Below, one piece after another: positions 43,179-50,912 of a stretch of DNA of 64,000 bases. Below the pieces are notes generated by a model, which saw nothing but the letters and a program-made list of their open reading frames with translations, was not told where the DNA came from and ran no database searches. Both the position numbers and the translations under genes were made by a program. The stretch's first letter is position 1. Every line of letters starts with the position of its first letter. Source of the DNA: Taibaiella sp. (GTDB lineage Bacteria > Bacteroidota > Bacteroidia > Chitinophagales > Chitinophagaceae); the NCBI GenBank assembly GCA_019638495.1, contig JAHBTQ010000001.1, positions 62,001-126,000 on the forward strand, given 5' to 3'.

Positions 43179-43448
43179 ATGGCATTTTACGTTTACGTCA
43201 TCCAAAGCGAGAAAGACAATAGTTTCTACAAGGGATTCTCAGAGAATCCTTCTGAAAGATTGGCGCAACATAACCGAGGCGAAAGCTCTTATACTTCTAC
43301 CAAAACGCCGTGGAAACTGGTACACGTTGAAGAATTACCCACCAAACGCGACGCACTCATTCGCGAAAAAGCACTGAAGAAATATAGCCATGATCAACTG
43401 ATAAGTCTTATCAACTCCCCCAAGAACATTATCACCCAGATTAGGTAG
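43179..43448 (+). CDS. Stand-alone GIY-YIG nuclease domain protein
   Basis: An 89-residue protein that is a single GIY-YIG domain: MAFYVYVIQSEKDNSFYKG holds the degenerate GIY/YIG pair (YVY...FYKG), followed by NPSERLAQHNRGESSYT (with catalytic-type Arg), TPWKLVHVEELPTKRDALIREKALKK with the conserved Glu. The family includes YhbQ/UPF0213 proteins and the catalytic part of homing endonucleases. The start at 43179 excludes nine codons that overlap the tRNA terminator. The stop codon TAG (43446-43448) is formed by the beginning of the damaged tRNA-Asp copy B, so gene and tRNA fragment are physically fused. Confidence 0.88.
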   Translation: MAFYVYVIQSEKDNSFYKGFSENPSERLAQHNRGESSYTSTKTPWKLVHVEELPTKRDALIREKALKKYSHDQLISLINSPKNIITQIR

Positions 43449-43478
43449 TTCAGTCGGTTAGAATGCCGTTCTGTCACG

Positions 43479-43498
43479 GTCCCCACAGCTGTGGGGAC
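43479..43498. repeat. Perfect palindrome in tRNA-Asp copy B
   Basis: gtccccacagctgtggggac, a perfect 20-base inverted repeat at the same structural position as the palindrome of copy A. Confidence 0.88.
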
Positions 43499-43510
43499 AG
43501 GTTCGAGTCC

Positions 43511-43528
43511 TCCCAACGACTGTCGGGA
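43511..43528. repeat. Second palindrome in tRNA-Asp copy B
   Basis: tcccaacgactgtcggga; arms pair with one A/C mismatch here and a G-T wobble on the other strand. It replaces the 3' acceptor strand. Confidence 0.8.
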
Positions 43529-43530
43529 CA

Positions 43531-43559
43531 AAAGCTTCACAGAAATGTGGAGCTTTTTT
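43531..43559 (+). terminator. Intrinsic terminator after tRNA-Asp copy B
   Basis: aaagcttcaca-gaaa-tgtggagcttt with one wobble, then a T-run. The damaged copy thus keeps a terminator of the same design as the intact tRNA. Confidence 0.85.
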
Positions 43560-43599
43560 GTTTTGTGTCCGCTTACCTTTCCGGTATCAGGGTGAAATT

Positions 43600-44055
43600 C
43601 TATTTCTGGCTAAACCCATACGCAATCGCCTCCTCCAATACCGCCGTATCAACATCCTTTAGCGATTTGAACTTGATGCAGTAGCCGGTGACACTTGCCT
43701 TCCCCAGGCGATTGCCATAGGTCTTGGAGAGATAGGCTTTATCTTCAAGCCCCAAAACGTAAACAGACAAGCCTGTAGTGTTCGCACTCAGGCCAATGCG
43801 AAAGAAATCACGGTTCGTACCATTGGCGTAGTTGATCGTGTAAGCCCCATAACCGATATTCGGATTGCTCACAACCTTACCTTCTGCATTTCGGCCATCT
43901 TCAAACCACATCTTGCATCCAGGCTTTAAAGCCATTATGCGCTCATGTAGTTGCTGCATTTCGGCACGTTTCTTTTCGGGCTGACTGTTGATGTACTCAG
44001 CAATTTGTGTTTCTACTCCCATTAGTGTACCGAGATTGGCAAGATTCTGATCCAT
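43600..44055 (-). CDS. DUF1801-like protein
   Basis: A 151-residue soluble protein when started at MDQNLANLGTLMGVETQIAE; MGVETQ eleven codons later is the alternative. The core (YINSQPEKKRAEMQQLHERIMALKPGCKMWFEDGR ... NPNIGYGAYTI ... FFRIGLSANTTGLSVYVLG) is typical of the YdhG/DUF1801 group, whose function is unknown. The frame is open to 44298, but that part is unlike any family member and overlaps the divergent beta-lactamase start. Confidence 0.8.
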   Translation of the reverse strand: MDQNLANLGTLMGVETQIAEYINSQPEKKRAEMQQLHERIMALKPGCKMWFEDGRNAEGKVVSNPNIGYGAYTINYANGTNRDFFRIGLSANTTGLSVYVLGLEDKAYLSKTYGNRLGKASVTGYCIKFKSLKDVDTAVLEEAIAYGFSQK

Positions 44056-44249
44056 CTCAAATATCGACCATTTCCCTCGGCCGGCAAATAAAATAAAAAT
44101 GAACGCTGAGCCGGATTTCATAATTATCTGACAACGTGTCGAATGTATAGACAGCACTATAAAAGCCAATTCTCCCCTTTTACGCAAATGCATGGAAACT
44201 TCCACCAAACCGGCTGACATTATCTTCCTACATTTATCAAAACCGTCGC

Positions 44250-45143
44250 ATGCACCGTGCAATCGTAATATCTCTGCTTTGCCTCCTCTTCCCTGCACTA
44301 TGCAATACCTCCTATGCGCAAAGCACCCTGCAGCAAAAGATCAACACTGTCATAGACACCTCCCGGGGAAAAATAGGAGTCGGCATACTAAGTCTTAACA
44401 CAGCCGACAGCCTGGTAATTAATAATGACGTCCGCTACCCCATGCAGAGTACCTACAAGTTTCCGCTGGCAATGATGATTCTGCACCTGGTAGACGACGG
44501 CAAGTTGTCGCTAACCCAGATGATACATATAACGCGCAAGGAACTGGATCAAAAAACATGGAGCCCAATTGTAGACGACTTCCCAGATCAGGATGTGGAC
44601 ATGACGCTATCCCAGTTACTCATCTACACCATATCAAAGAGCGACAACAACGGATGCGACAAGCTCTTCAAGATAGCCGGCGGCTGCACAGCCGTGAATG
44701 ACTATATACACAGCCTGGGAGTAACAGACATTTCGATAGTGGCAACAGAGGCACAGATGCACAAAAGCTGGAAAGTACAGTACAGCAATTGGTGCAGGCC
44801 GTCTGCCATGCTACAGTTACTCAGAATGCTCTACGACGGCAAATCACTTTCTGCCTCGTCAAAAGCATTCCTGATGAAGGCCATGGTAGCCAGCACTAAT
44901 TCCGATGCACGGCTAAAAGGCATGCTACCACCCGGCATCATTGTAGCACACAAAACAGGCACATCGGGCACCAACAAAAAGGGTATAAAAGCTGCCACAA
45001 ATGATGTAGGCATAGTGATGCTGCCGAATGCCCCCTACGCCATTGTCGTTTTTGACTCAGACTATCCCGGCGGAGTAGAAAGGGGAGAACACATTATAGC
45101 AGAAATATCACGTATCGCTTACGAAGAATATGCGAGGCGGTAA
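44250..45143 (+). CDS. Class A (subclass A2-like) beta-lactamase
   Basis: A 297-residue exported serine beta-lactamase. Signal peptide with cleavage after SYAQ (residue 24). Catalytic motifs are complete: STYK (Ser67, Lys70), SDN (131-133), Glu167 in TEAQMHK and KTG (235-237). The EAQMHKSWKVQYSNW omega-loop region resembles the PER/VEB/CfxA-type A2 group common in Bacteroidota. It should hydrolyse penicillins and perhaps cephalosporins; spectrum cannot be read from sequence alone. It stands alone, without a LysR-type regulator or mobile element, so it looks like a resident chromosomal gene. Confidence 0.93.
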   Translation: MHRAIVISLLCLLFPALCNTSYAQSTLQQKINTVIDTSRGKIGVGILSLNTADSLVINNDVRYPMQSTYKFPLAMMILHLVDDGKLSLTQMIHITRKELDQKTWSPIVDDFPDQDVDMTLSQLLIYTISKSDNNGCDKLFKIAGGCTAVNDYIHSLGVTDISIVATEAQMHKSWKVQYSNWCRPSAMLQLLRMLYDGKSLSASSKAFLMKAMVASTNSDARLKGMLPPGIIVAHKTGTSGTNKKGIKAATNDVGIVMLPNAPYAIVVFDSDYPGGVERGEHIIAEISRIAYEEYARR

Positions 45144-45182
45144 TGCTCTCGTCTACGTCCGGCAGATCACCTGATTTTTCCT

Positions 45183-45190
45183 TAGGTTTG
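45183..45190 (+). promoter_or_regulatory. -7 element of the second Crp/Fnr gene
   Basis: TAGGTTTG, a TAnnTTTG match 13 bases before the ATG. Confidence 0.5.
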
Positions 45191-45203
45191 GCGCATTGAA
45201 ATT

Positions 45204-45755
45204 ATGCAACTCGGCAAGGAGATACTTAGCACAATAGGCCACTTCACTGGCAACGAGATTTCTCTCTTCAACTCGAAAGCGGTTCTAAGACAATTCACCA
45301 AAAATGAAGTTCTCCTAAAAGAAGGCGAGGTTTGCAAGAGCTTCTACTTTGTCATTTCCGGTTCGTTCTTCCAATATCGAACGCAGGATACGGGGGAAGT
45401 CATCATTGACCTGCACACAGAAAATGAGTGGATGTTTAACCAGGAAAGCCTTATAGCTCAACTACCTTCTCAAACATCGATCAAAGCCTTTTCAAAGTCA
45501 GAAGTAGCCGAAATAAGTTTAGAGAGTTTTCACGGGCTTTGTGCGGCTTCACAGTCCTTTCTGCAGTTTGGAAGACTTTTCAATCAATCTAAGAACAGAA
45601 CATTCATTTTTGACAACTCACTTACACCAACAGAAAAATACGACTACATCAAAAAGGAAAAACCGGATCTGGTAAAAGTATTCCCAATAAAGATGATTGC
45701 GTCCTTTCTCAAGATCGCACCCGAAACTCTTAGCAGAGTACGGGCTAACTACTGA
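45204..45755 (+). CDS. Crp/Fnr-family transcriptional regulator (second copy)
   Basis: A 183-residue regulator with a cyclic-nucleotide-binding-like domain (KNEVLLKEGEVCKSFYFVISGSFF at about 33-56, cited in part) and a short helix-turn-helix C-terminus (FPIKMIASFLKIAPETLSRVRA). No cysteine cluster for an iron-sulfur centre. An FNR-like palindrome begins five bases after the stop codon, in front of the VOC gene, which suggests the VOC gene is a local target. It is a distant paralog of the regulator at 15914. Confidence 0.88.
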   Translation: MQLGKEILSTIGHFTGNEISLFNSKAVLRQFTKNEVLLKEGEVCKSFYFVISGSFFQYRTQDTGEVIIDLHTENEWMFNQESLIAQLPSQTSIKAFSKSEVAEISLESFHGLCAASQSFLQFGRLFNQSKNRTFIFDNSLTPTEKYDYIKKEKPDLVKVFPIKMIASFLKIAPETLSRVRANY

Positions 45756-45759
45756 TTTC

Positions 45760-45804
45760 CTGATTTCGATCAAGTGGTTTTTCGAACATCTATTCCCACT
45801 TTTG
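45760..45804 (+). promoter_or_regulatory. FNR-like box plus weak -7 element
   Basis: CTGAT-ttcg-ATCAA (45760-45773), one mismatch from TTGATnnnnATCAA, then 23 bases, then CACTTTTG (45797-45804), one mismatch from TAnnTTTG. The layout copies that of the two stronger sites at 12286 and 15851. Confidence 0.5.
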
Positions 45805-45854
45805 CAAAACATGCAAATGGCTGTCGTTTCATTCTATCAAATAAACATCTACTT

Positions 45855-46211
45855 ATGCTAACAACGATTATCCCCAAACTACCAATGAGAAACAAGGCTG
45901 CAACCCTGAATTTCTACGTTACTCAATTGGGCTTTACAGACATTGGCAGTGCCGATTTTGCCGATTACCTGATACTTCAAAAGGAAAACGTAGAAATACA
46001 CTTCTTCAGGTTCGAAGGGCTGGATCCAAAAGAAAACTACGGGCAAGTCTACATTCGCACAACTGCTATCGATACCCTTTACCAGAGTATGCTTGATAAC
46101 AATTGTAGCATTCACCCCGCAGGTCACCTGCAGGCCAAACCATGGGGGCAAAAGGAGTTTTCGATGCTCGATCCCGACAATAACCTACTAACATTCGGAG
46201 AGCGCAATTAG
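45855..46211 (+). CDS. VOC-family protein (bleomycin-resistance/glyoxalase fold)
   Basis: A 118-residue vicinal-oxygen-chelate protein: IPKLPMRNKAATLNFYVTQLGF, VEIHFFRFEG, QVYIRTTAID and FSMLDPDNNLLTFGE. The sequence is most like bleomycin-binding resistance proteins, which dimerise and bind the drug rather than catalyse. The start at 45855 is preferred because the longer frame from 45774 runs through the FNR-like promoter. The 3' end overlaps the convergent membrane-protein gene by 24 bases. Confidence 0.85.
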   Translation: MLTTIIPKLPMRNKAATLNFYVTQLGFTDIGSADFADYLILQKENVEIHFFRFEGLDPKENYGQVYIRTTAIDTLYQSMLDNNCSIHPAGHLQAKPWGQKEFSMLDPDNNLLTFGERN

Positions 46212-46400
46212 AAGACCGCTGAGAAGGAAAGCGAATGAAATCAGGAGGAAAGTGAAGTTAGCCGCTCCCCATCCCTGCGTGTAAACCAACTTCATCTCTC
46301 TTACAAACCGCTTTATCCACAGCCAAAGCAAGTACACATTTGCTACTCCGGCCAGTAAAATCAGGAGTACAATGAATATGTTAGGAGGACCACACATCAC
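46188..46400 (-). CDS. Small two-helix membrane protein (70 aa)
   Basis: Two hydrophobic segments, at about residues 8-27 (IFIVLLILLAGVANVYLLWL) and 47-67, with a basic loop between (KRFVREMKL). It might be an inner-membrane protein of unknown role. A start one codon later is equally possible. No family is recognised. Confidence 0.55.
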   Translation of the reverse strand: MMCGPPNIFIVLLILLAGVANVYLLWLWIKRFVREMKLVYTQGWGAANFTFLLISFAFLLSGLLIALSEC

Positions 46401-46494
46401 ACAAAATTCGTCAAATACAAACGGACAGCAGACGCGAATCTAGTTCATAACTAACCATTTCTAAGCCAATGGTCACCCATAATGCTCTATACAC

Positions 46495-47208
46495 TTACCT
46501 GCGCTTTTCCCCATGAAACCCGGTGGCGCAACCGTAGAAGTAACTATCGCTGAAAACTTCGAGTCCTTCCTGGCTGAACGCGTCTACTGCATGCTGTGAG
46601 TTCCTATACGCGCTCGTGTATCGCCACAACATGCGAAACTCCTCCGCGTGCCCGAAAATGAAGCCGAACGCCGGCACTACATACCGGATGTGAAACGAGA
46701 AAAGCATCCGCACTAGCCGCCCGGGTGGCATAGAAGTCTCAATGAAGGCAAAGCGCCCTCCCGGTGCCAACACCCGCTCAGTAAGCTTTGCTATGTGCGC
46801 CAGCTGGTCAGGAGCCAGCGACTTTAGTCCGAATGCACACACCACAAGGTCAAAATACCCGTTGGGTAGTTCTGCCTTCAGCACATCGCCTTTCAGCACC
46901 TTCACATCACCATTAAAATGTAGCAAATTCATCTTGTTTGCCTGCAGCACCATTCCGGGCGAAAAGTCTATTGCTGTGATCTCTGTTCCGGGAAACCTAT
47001 CCTTTATATGATGCCACGTTTCACCTATGCCCGAGAAAAGATCCAGCGTTCTTTTGGGCTCTAACCCTATCGGCAACTGTTGAAGCAATTGACGTCGCCA
47101 CTTAGTTGAATACCCAAACGACGATATTCTATTCACCGTATCGTATGTCCCGCTCAGGCGACTGAAAATATCCTGTGCGAAATGACGATCGTAGATATCC
47201 TGCTTCAA
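46495..47208 (-). CDS. UbiE/MenG-like SAM-dependent methyltransferase
   Basis: A 237-residue class I methyltransferase: YDTVNRISSFGYSTKWRRQLL, motif I LDLFSGIGETW, AIDFSPGMVLQAN, FDLVVCAFGLKSL and LAPGGRFAFIETS. The layout is that of the UbiE/COQ5 group but key segments differ (LKSL where UbiE has lRNv), so a quinone substrate is not certain. The C-terminal half (FSFHIRYVVPAFGFIFGH) is close to other UbiE-like paralogs. It is 12 bases downstream of the SRPBCC membrane protein gene on the same strand. Confidence 0.8.
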   Translation of the reverse strand: MKQDIYDRHFAQDIFSRLSGTYDTVNRISSFGYSTKWRRQLLQQLPIGLEPKRTLDLFSGIGETWHHIKDRFPGTEITAIDFSPGMVLQANKMNLLHFNGDVKVLKGDVLKAELPNGYFDLVVCAFGLKSLAPDQLAHIAKLTERVLAPGGRFAFIETSMPPGRLVRMLFSFHIRYVVPAFGFIFGHAEEFRMLWRYTSAYRNSQHAVDAFSQEGLEVFSDSYFYGCATGFHGEKRR

Positions 47209-47220
47209 TTGTTCACAATT

Positions 47221-48249
47221 TTACATCTGCGCTTTCTGCTCCAGTTCACTTTGCTCCTTTATGGCATGCAGCACATGCCTGTGCATGGTCCTTACCAGGT
47301 AGTCGCCCCACCAGTTCCAGTAAAAAGCGGGTGCCAGCTTGTAAGAAAAATTCGAAGTCGCTACAAGCCTCACAGCCCCACCGTCAATTTCTTGAATCTC
47401 TATCTGCCCATATAGGTGTTTGAAATACTCACTGTTGGTGTGTGGTGTGTTTATGCTATCATACAACGTAAGTTCTTTCATAGGCACTACCGGGCTCAGT
47501 GATGTAAATCGCAGCACCTGGCCGGTGTCTAGCTTGGTTATATACAGATCAGTACTTCCATTTCTGAGGTTGCAGCGCAGAAAGCTGCTATCGTTCTTTG
47601 TCACCAGTTCCATATCTAACGGATAATTAACCCCGTTCTTGAAAAAGAAACTCTGCTCCTTGCCAAAACTTACCCTATGTGTAAGCACCTGCCACGTTGC
47701 TTCCCTTGGAGCATTTACGGTCATTGATGTTTGTATAGTGTGAAACACAGGTTCCAGTTGTGTGTCTACTGCTATGCATGCCGGGTTAATGACAAAGAAG
47801 ATGATGATGTAGTTTCTATTCCTGGCCACCGCTATACGTAAAGCCCTCCCCAGCGCAAAACCAACCATGATCATTACAAACAGAGGGCCGACGATCATGA
47901 TAAGGCAAATTACTCCCTCTACCCCCATTATGAACAATACAGCACACAAGAAGATCGTGGCAAGAATAATTCTCAAGAGTACCCTCAACATGCGTGAGCG
48001 CACTTTACTCAAGAAGCCAATCATGAAACCAACACTTACCGGTACTCCCAGGTACAATGCAAAACCGTATTGCTCGGTAAGGCTTACGGTAATGAACACG
48101 GTGAGTGCCAAACTAAGCAGTGTCCCAAATATGACCCAGCCTGTTTTGTTAGGCACGTACGTAGCCTCATTGGGTTCCTCGCGCTTTGCTTCGGTATTTA
48201 ATTCCCTATTCTGATCGTCCGGGTTTTCAGAGGTTTGTATAGGCTCCAT
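47221..48249 (-). CDS. Membrane protein with C-terminal SRPBCC-like domain
   Basis: A 342-residue protein: an acidic N-terminal 30 residues, four or five membrane segments (about 37-170), then a soluble domain from about 175 that begins VFHTIQTSMTVNAPREATWQVL, the usual start of SRPBCC/polyketide-cyclase folds, and contains LRFTSLSPVVPMKELTLYDS and ends with YWNWWGDYLVRTMHRHVLHAI. Ligand unknown. It probably forms a two-gene unit with the downstream methyltransferase. Confidence 0.78.
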   Translation of the reverse strand: MEPIQTSENPDDQNRELNTEAKREEPNEATYVPNKTGWVIFGTLLSLALTVFITVSLTEQYGFALYLGVPVSVGFMIGFLSKVRSRMLRVLLRIILATIFLCAVLFIMGVEGVICLIMIVGPLFVMIMVGFALGRALRIAVARNRNYIIIFFVINPACIAVDTQLEPVFHTIQTSMTVNAPREATWQVLTHRVSFGKEQSFFFKNGVNYPLDMELVTKNDSSFLRCNLRNGSTDLYITKLDTGQVLRFTSLSPVVPMKELTLYDSINTPHTNSEYFKHLYGQIEIQEIDGGAVRLVATSNFSYKLAPAFYWNWWGDYLVRTMHRHVLHAIKEQSELEQKAQM

Positions 48250-48353
48250 AAGGCGAGGTTCTTTTTAGGGTAAAAGAAATAAATATACGAATGTCCCCAA
48301 TGCCCTCCCAAATTTGAAAAGGTAGAAACCGCACCGCATAGGCCAGGACTCAG

Positions 48354-48803
48354 TTACACACCAAACTGGCGCAGATGATGGTCCAGGTGCATATAGGCGA
48401 GCACCCCTATCTGTCCTTTAGTCATAGTACCGAAAAAAGGATGGACAAATGTGTTGTCGGGCACAGCGTAGGTGGTGTAGCTCGCCAGCAACTCTGCTAG
48501 TTTTCTCCGTTCGTTTTCAAAGTCAATATCTGTGCCTGTGATGACCATTTCCTGAATGGTGGGGGTATTCTGGCTGAGCACCGGCCCGTTCAATACCTGT
48601 TTCAAAACCATGGAACCTATTATGCGCCCTATGAAGATGCGTTTGTATCGCTTGTTCTCATGTATCATTTCCTCCCATAGCCTGCAGTGCATCAGCATTT
48701 GTGAGGCGTTCATCTTGCCCCACAACGCTCTGTCATATACACCCAATTTGCCTAACCGGTCTACCAATTCGAGCCGGGTTGCTGCGTCAAATACTGTTTT
48801 CAT
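48354..48803 (-). CDS. DUF1569 protein (DinB-like)
   Basis: A 149-residue protein of the DUF1569 family, related to DinB/YfiT four-helix proteins. Family marks are WGKMNASQMLMHCRLWEEM and HPFFGTMTKGQIGVLAYMHLDHHLRQF, whose histidines could bind a metal. The function is unknown. It overlaps the upstream VOC gene by four bases (ATGA) and is part of an AraC-VOC-DUF1569 unit. Confidence 0.85.
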   Translation of the reverse strand: MKTVFDAATRLELVDRLGKLGVYDRALWGKMNASQMLMHCRLWEEMIHENKRYKRIFIGRIIGSMVLKQVLNGPVLSQNTPTIQEMVITGTDIDFENERRKLAELLASYTTYAVPDNTFVHPFFGTMTKGQIGVLAYMHLDHHLRQFGV

Positions 48804-49219
48804 TTCTCCGTGTTCATTTGTGACAGGGAAAACCAGTTGCCCGAGTCGTCGGTAAACAATGCTTCATATCCGTAAAACTCTTTGGTAGGTGCCTTCTTAA
48901 AAATAACACCCTTCGACTTCAACTCTTCATAGGTCGCCATCAGGTCCTGGCAGGTAAATACCGCGGCGCCAAATGTCCCCTTCTTCACCAGCTCCACCAT
49001 TGTCTTGGCAGTATCCGCATCAAACACATTACCCTCCTTTATCGGGAATAGCGTTATCTCCAGCTCGGGCTGCTCCGGGGGCGTCACTGTCAGCCAACGG
49101 GCTCCCGGCCCCATAGGCACATCAGTGTGCACCTTAAAACCCAGCTTGTTTACATAAAATTCGTAGGCGCTATCCTGGTCCAGGACATATACGCACATGT
49201 GTGTGACTTTTGAGATCAT
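48800..49219 (-). CDS. VOC-family protein
   Basis: A 139-residue vicinal-oxygen-chelate protein: KVTHMCVYVLDQDSAYEFYVNKLGF, GPGARWLTVTPPEQPELEITL, GAAVFTCQDLMATYEELKSKGV and DDSGNWFSLSQ. Putative metal ligands are His7 and the late Glu/Gln positions. Many such proteins are glyoxalase- or dioxygenase-like; substrate unknown. Cotranscribed with the DUF1569 gene, and an AraC-type regulator gene lies 45 bases upstream on the same strand. Confidence 0.88.
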   Translation of the reverse strand: MISKVTHMCVYVLDQDSAYEFYVNKLGFKVHTDVPMGPGARWLTVTPPEQPELEITLFPIKEGNVFDADTAKTMVELVKKGTFGAAVFTCQDLMATYEELKSKGVIFKKAPTKEFYGYEALFTDDSGNWFSLSQMNTEK

Positions 49220-49264
49220 ACTGCTTCCTTTTTGTCAAAGGTGCCGGTATTGCGTCACTTTCAC

Positions 49265-49702
49265 CTATCGGATATTGCTATTTTTCCACCCGTGTGTTTC
49301 AGCAAAGCAGTTGGGAACAGCACGTAGTGGATTTGCCTTGAATAGTGCCAACCTCTGCAACTCCCGCGCCTGGTATGCGGATGGAGACAGCCCGGTATGT
49401 CTCTTAAACAAGGTGGTGAATGATGTGGTACTATCAAACCCTACCTGGAAGCACGCATCCGCCACCGCATAGCCCTTTACCAGTAGCAACTTTGCATTGT
49501 CTATCCTCACCTGCGTAAGGTAGTGGTGCGGGGTCTTGCCATAAGCCTGTCTGAAAAGCCTGATGAAGTGAAATTTAGAGAAGAATGCCTCATCGGCTAT
49601 CTGCGACAGGTCAATGTGCTCAGCATAATGCCGGTCAATAAACAGCTTGGCCTGGACAATACGACGATACAGATATAGTTTGGGGTGGATCTCCTGTTCC
49701 AT
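49265..49702 (-). CDS. AraC-family transcriptional regulator, DNA-binding part only
   Basis: A 145-residue protein with the two AraC helix-turn-helix units (IDLSQIADEAFFSKFHFIRLFRQ and YAVADACFQVGFDSTTSFTTLFKR, both cited in part) and no ligand-binding domain. The GKTPHHYLTQVRIDNAKLLL link and GLSPSAYQ end are canonical. It likely controls the VOC and DUF1569 genes downstream. Confidence 0.9.
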   Translation of the reverse strand: MEQEIHPKLYLYRRIVQAKLFIDRHYAEHIDLSQIADEAFFSKFHFIRLFRQAYGKTPHHYLTQVRIDNAKLLLVKGYAVADACFQVGFDSTTSFTTLFKRHTGLSPSAYQARELQRLALFKANPLRAVPNCFAETHGWKNSNIR

Positions 49703-49846
49703 GATCTTGCCTGGTCAGCGAACTACTCAAATGTAGCAGTTTTCTCCCTGAGGCGGAGGTGGAAAGGAGTATAAAGACAGCTAATTAGCTACCACGCCCC
49801 CACACTTAGAAATAGATTTTCCGTAACTTGAAAAAACGTTCCGCGT

Positions 49847-50818
49847 ATGATACATCGCCTTCTATTGCCTGCGACCATTCTTTTTAGCACGTTCTCGCAA
49901 GCACAAAGCGCCGACTACAATAAGCTATGTGCAAAAGGCATTGAGCTATATTATGCCAAACAATATCGCGAGTCGGCACAAACCCTGGACAGGGCATTTG
50001 CTGCAAACGGCGGCAAGGCGAAAGCAGAGGACAGGTATAACGCAGCCTGCTCCTGGGCGCTTGCGGGCAATAGGGATTCTGCTTTTTACCACTTGCAGCG
50101 CGCGGCCAATGACGAGGGCTATACGAACTACAACCATTTGATTGCCGACAGCGACCTGGAAGGCCTACGGACCGACCCGCGCTGGACAGCAGTTTGCAAT
50201 CAGGTAAAAGACAACAAAGAAAAGTCGGAAACAAAGTTGGATAAAGCTCTGGCTGCACAATTGAAAACTATTCTGGAAAATGACCAGAAATACCGCAAAC
50301 AAATTGACACCGTACAAGAAAAATACGGCAAAGGTTCCGCGGAAGAAAAGGAACTATGGAAAAAAATAGCATATCACGACTCGGTGAACGAAGTTGAGGT
50401 TATAGACATATTGGAAAAACGCGGCTGGCCCGGGCCTGATGTGGCCGGAGAAAGCGGCTCCACGGCTGTGTTCCTGGTGATACAGCATGCCGGTATTAAG
50501 ACTCAGGACAAATACCTGCCTTTGATGCGCGAAGCGGCGAAACGGGGCGACGCAAGATTTTCTTCCCTGGCCCTGCTGGAAGACCGGGTCGCATTGAGGC
50601 ACGGCAACAAGCAGACATACGGCAGCCAGATATCAATGGACAAAGAAGGCAGTTATGTAGCACCCATGATAGACCCTGACCACGTAGATGACAGGCGGGC
50701 CTCAGTAGGGTTACAACCTTTGGCTGATTATATACGCCTCTTTGGCCTTACCTGGGACGTGGCAGAGTATAAGAAACAACTACCTGCATTGGAAATACGG
50801 GAAGCGGCAAAACACTGA
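49847..50818 (+). CDS. Exported protein with TPR-like N-terminus and DUF6624-like domain
   Basis: A 323-residue protein with a signal peptide (cleavage near SQAQS, residue 20). Residues about 24-120 look like tetratricopeptide helices (GIELYYAKQYRESAQTLDRAF, AACSWALAGNRDSAFYHLQRA). The C-terminal half has RGWPGPDVAGESGSTAVFLVIQHA and YGSQISMDKEGSYVAPMIDPDHVDDRRASVGL, the hallmark of a Bacteroidota domain of unknown function (DUF6624). Probably periplasmic. The enzymatic role, if any, is unknown. Confidence 0.8.
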   Translation: MIHRLLLPATILFSTFSQAQSADYNKLCAKGIELYYAKQYRESAQTLDRAFAANGGKAKAEDRYNAACSWALAGNRDSAFYHLQRAANDEGYTNYNHLIADSDLEGLRTDPRWTAVCNQVKDNKEKSETKLDKALAAQLKTILENDQKYRKQIDTVQEKYGKGSAEEKELWKKIAYHDSVNEVEVIDILEKRGWPGPDVAGESGSTAVFLVIQHAGIKTQDKYLPLMREAAKRGDARFSSLALLEDRVALRHGNKQTYGSQISMDKEGSYVAPMIDPDHVDDRRASVGLQPLADYIRLFGLTWDVAEYKKQLPALEIREAAKH

Positions 50819-50912
50819 TTCTCGTTAGTGGTATCGACATTGCGCATGACTTCAAAACTTGCAGCGCAATAATGAAGATACTTTTTCAGAAATAAGCACG
50901 AGTACAAATAGC

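Larger units (their letters stand above)
43439..43528 (+). pseudogene. Damaged tRNA-Asp copy B with two palindromes
   Basis: gtagttcagtcggttagaat and the following gccg match the intact tRNA-Asp, with the anticodon loop ctgtcac intact. After cacgg the sequence switches to the palindrome at 43479-43498, then aggttcgagtcc (T-loop region), then a second palindrome (43511-43528) where the acceptor 3' strand should be. The acceptor 5' strand is also altered (gattagg against ggattgg). No cloverleaf can form. Its first bases supply the stop codon of the GIY-YIG gene. Confidence 0.88.

Noticed and set aside
42955..43510. Three near-identical direct repeats that could suggest a CRISPR array or att sites.
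   Set aside because: The repeats are tRNA-Asp copies, unevenly spaced (114 and 370 bases) with a gene between the last two. No cas gene or integrase is present.
44250..45143. A recently acquired resistance gene.
   Set aside because: No insertion sequence, integron element or compositional break is seen beside the beta-lactamase gene, so residence in the chromosome is the simpler reading.
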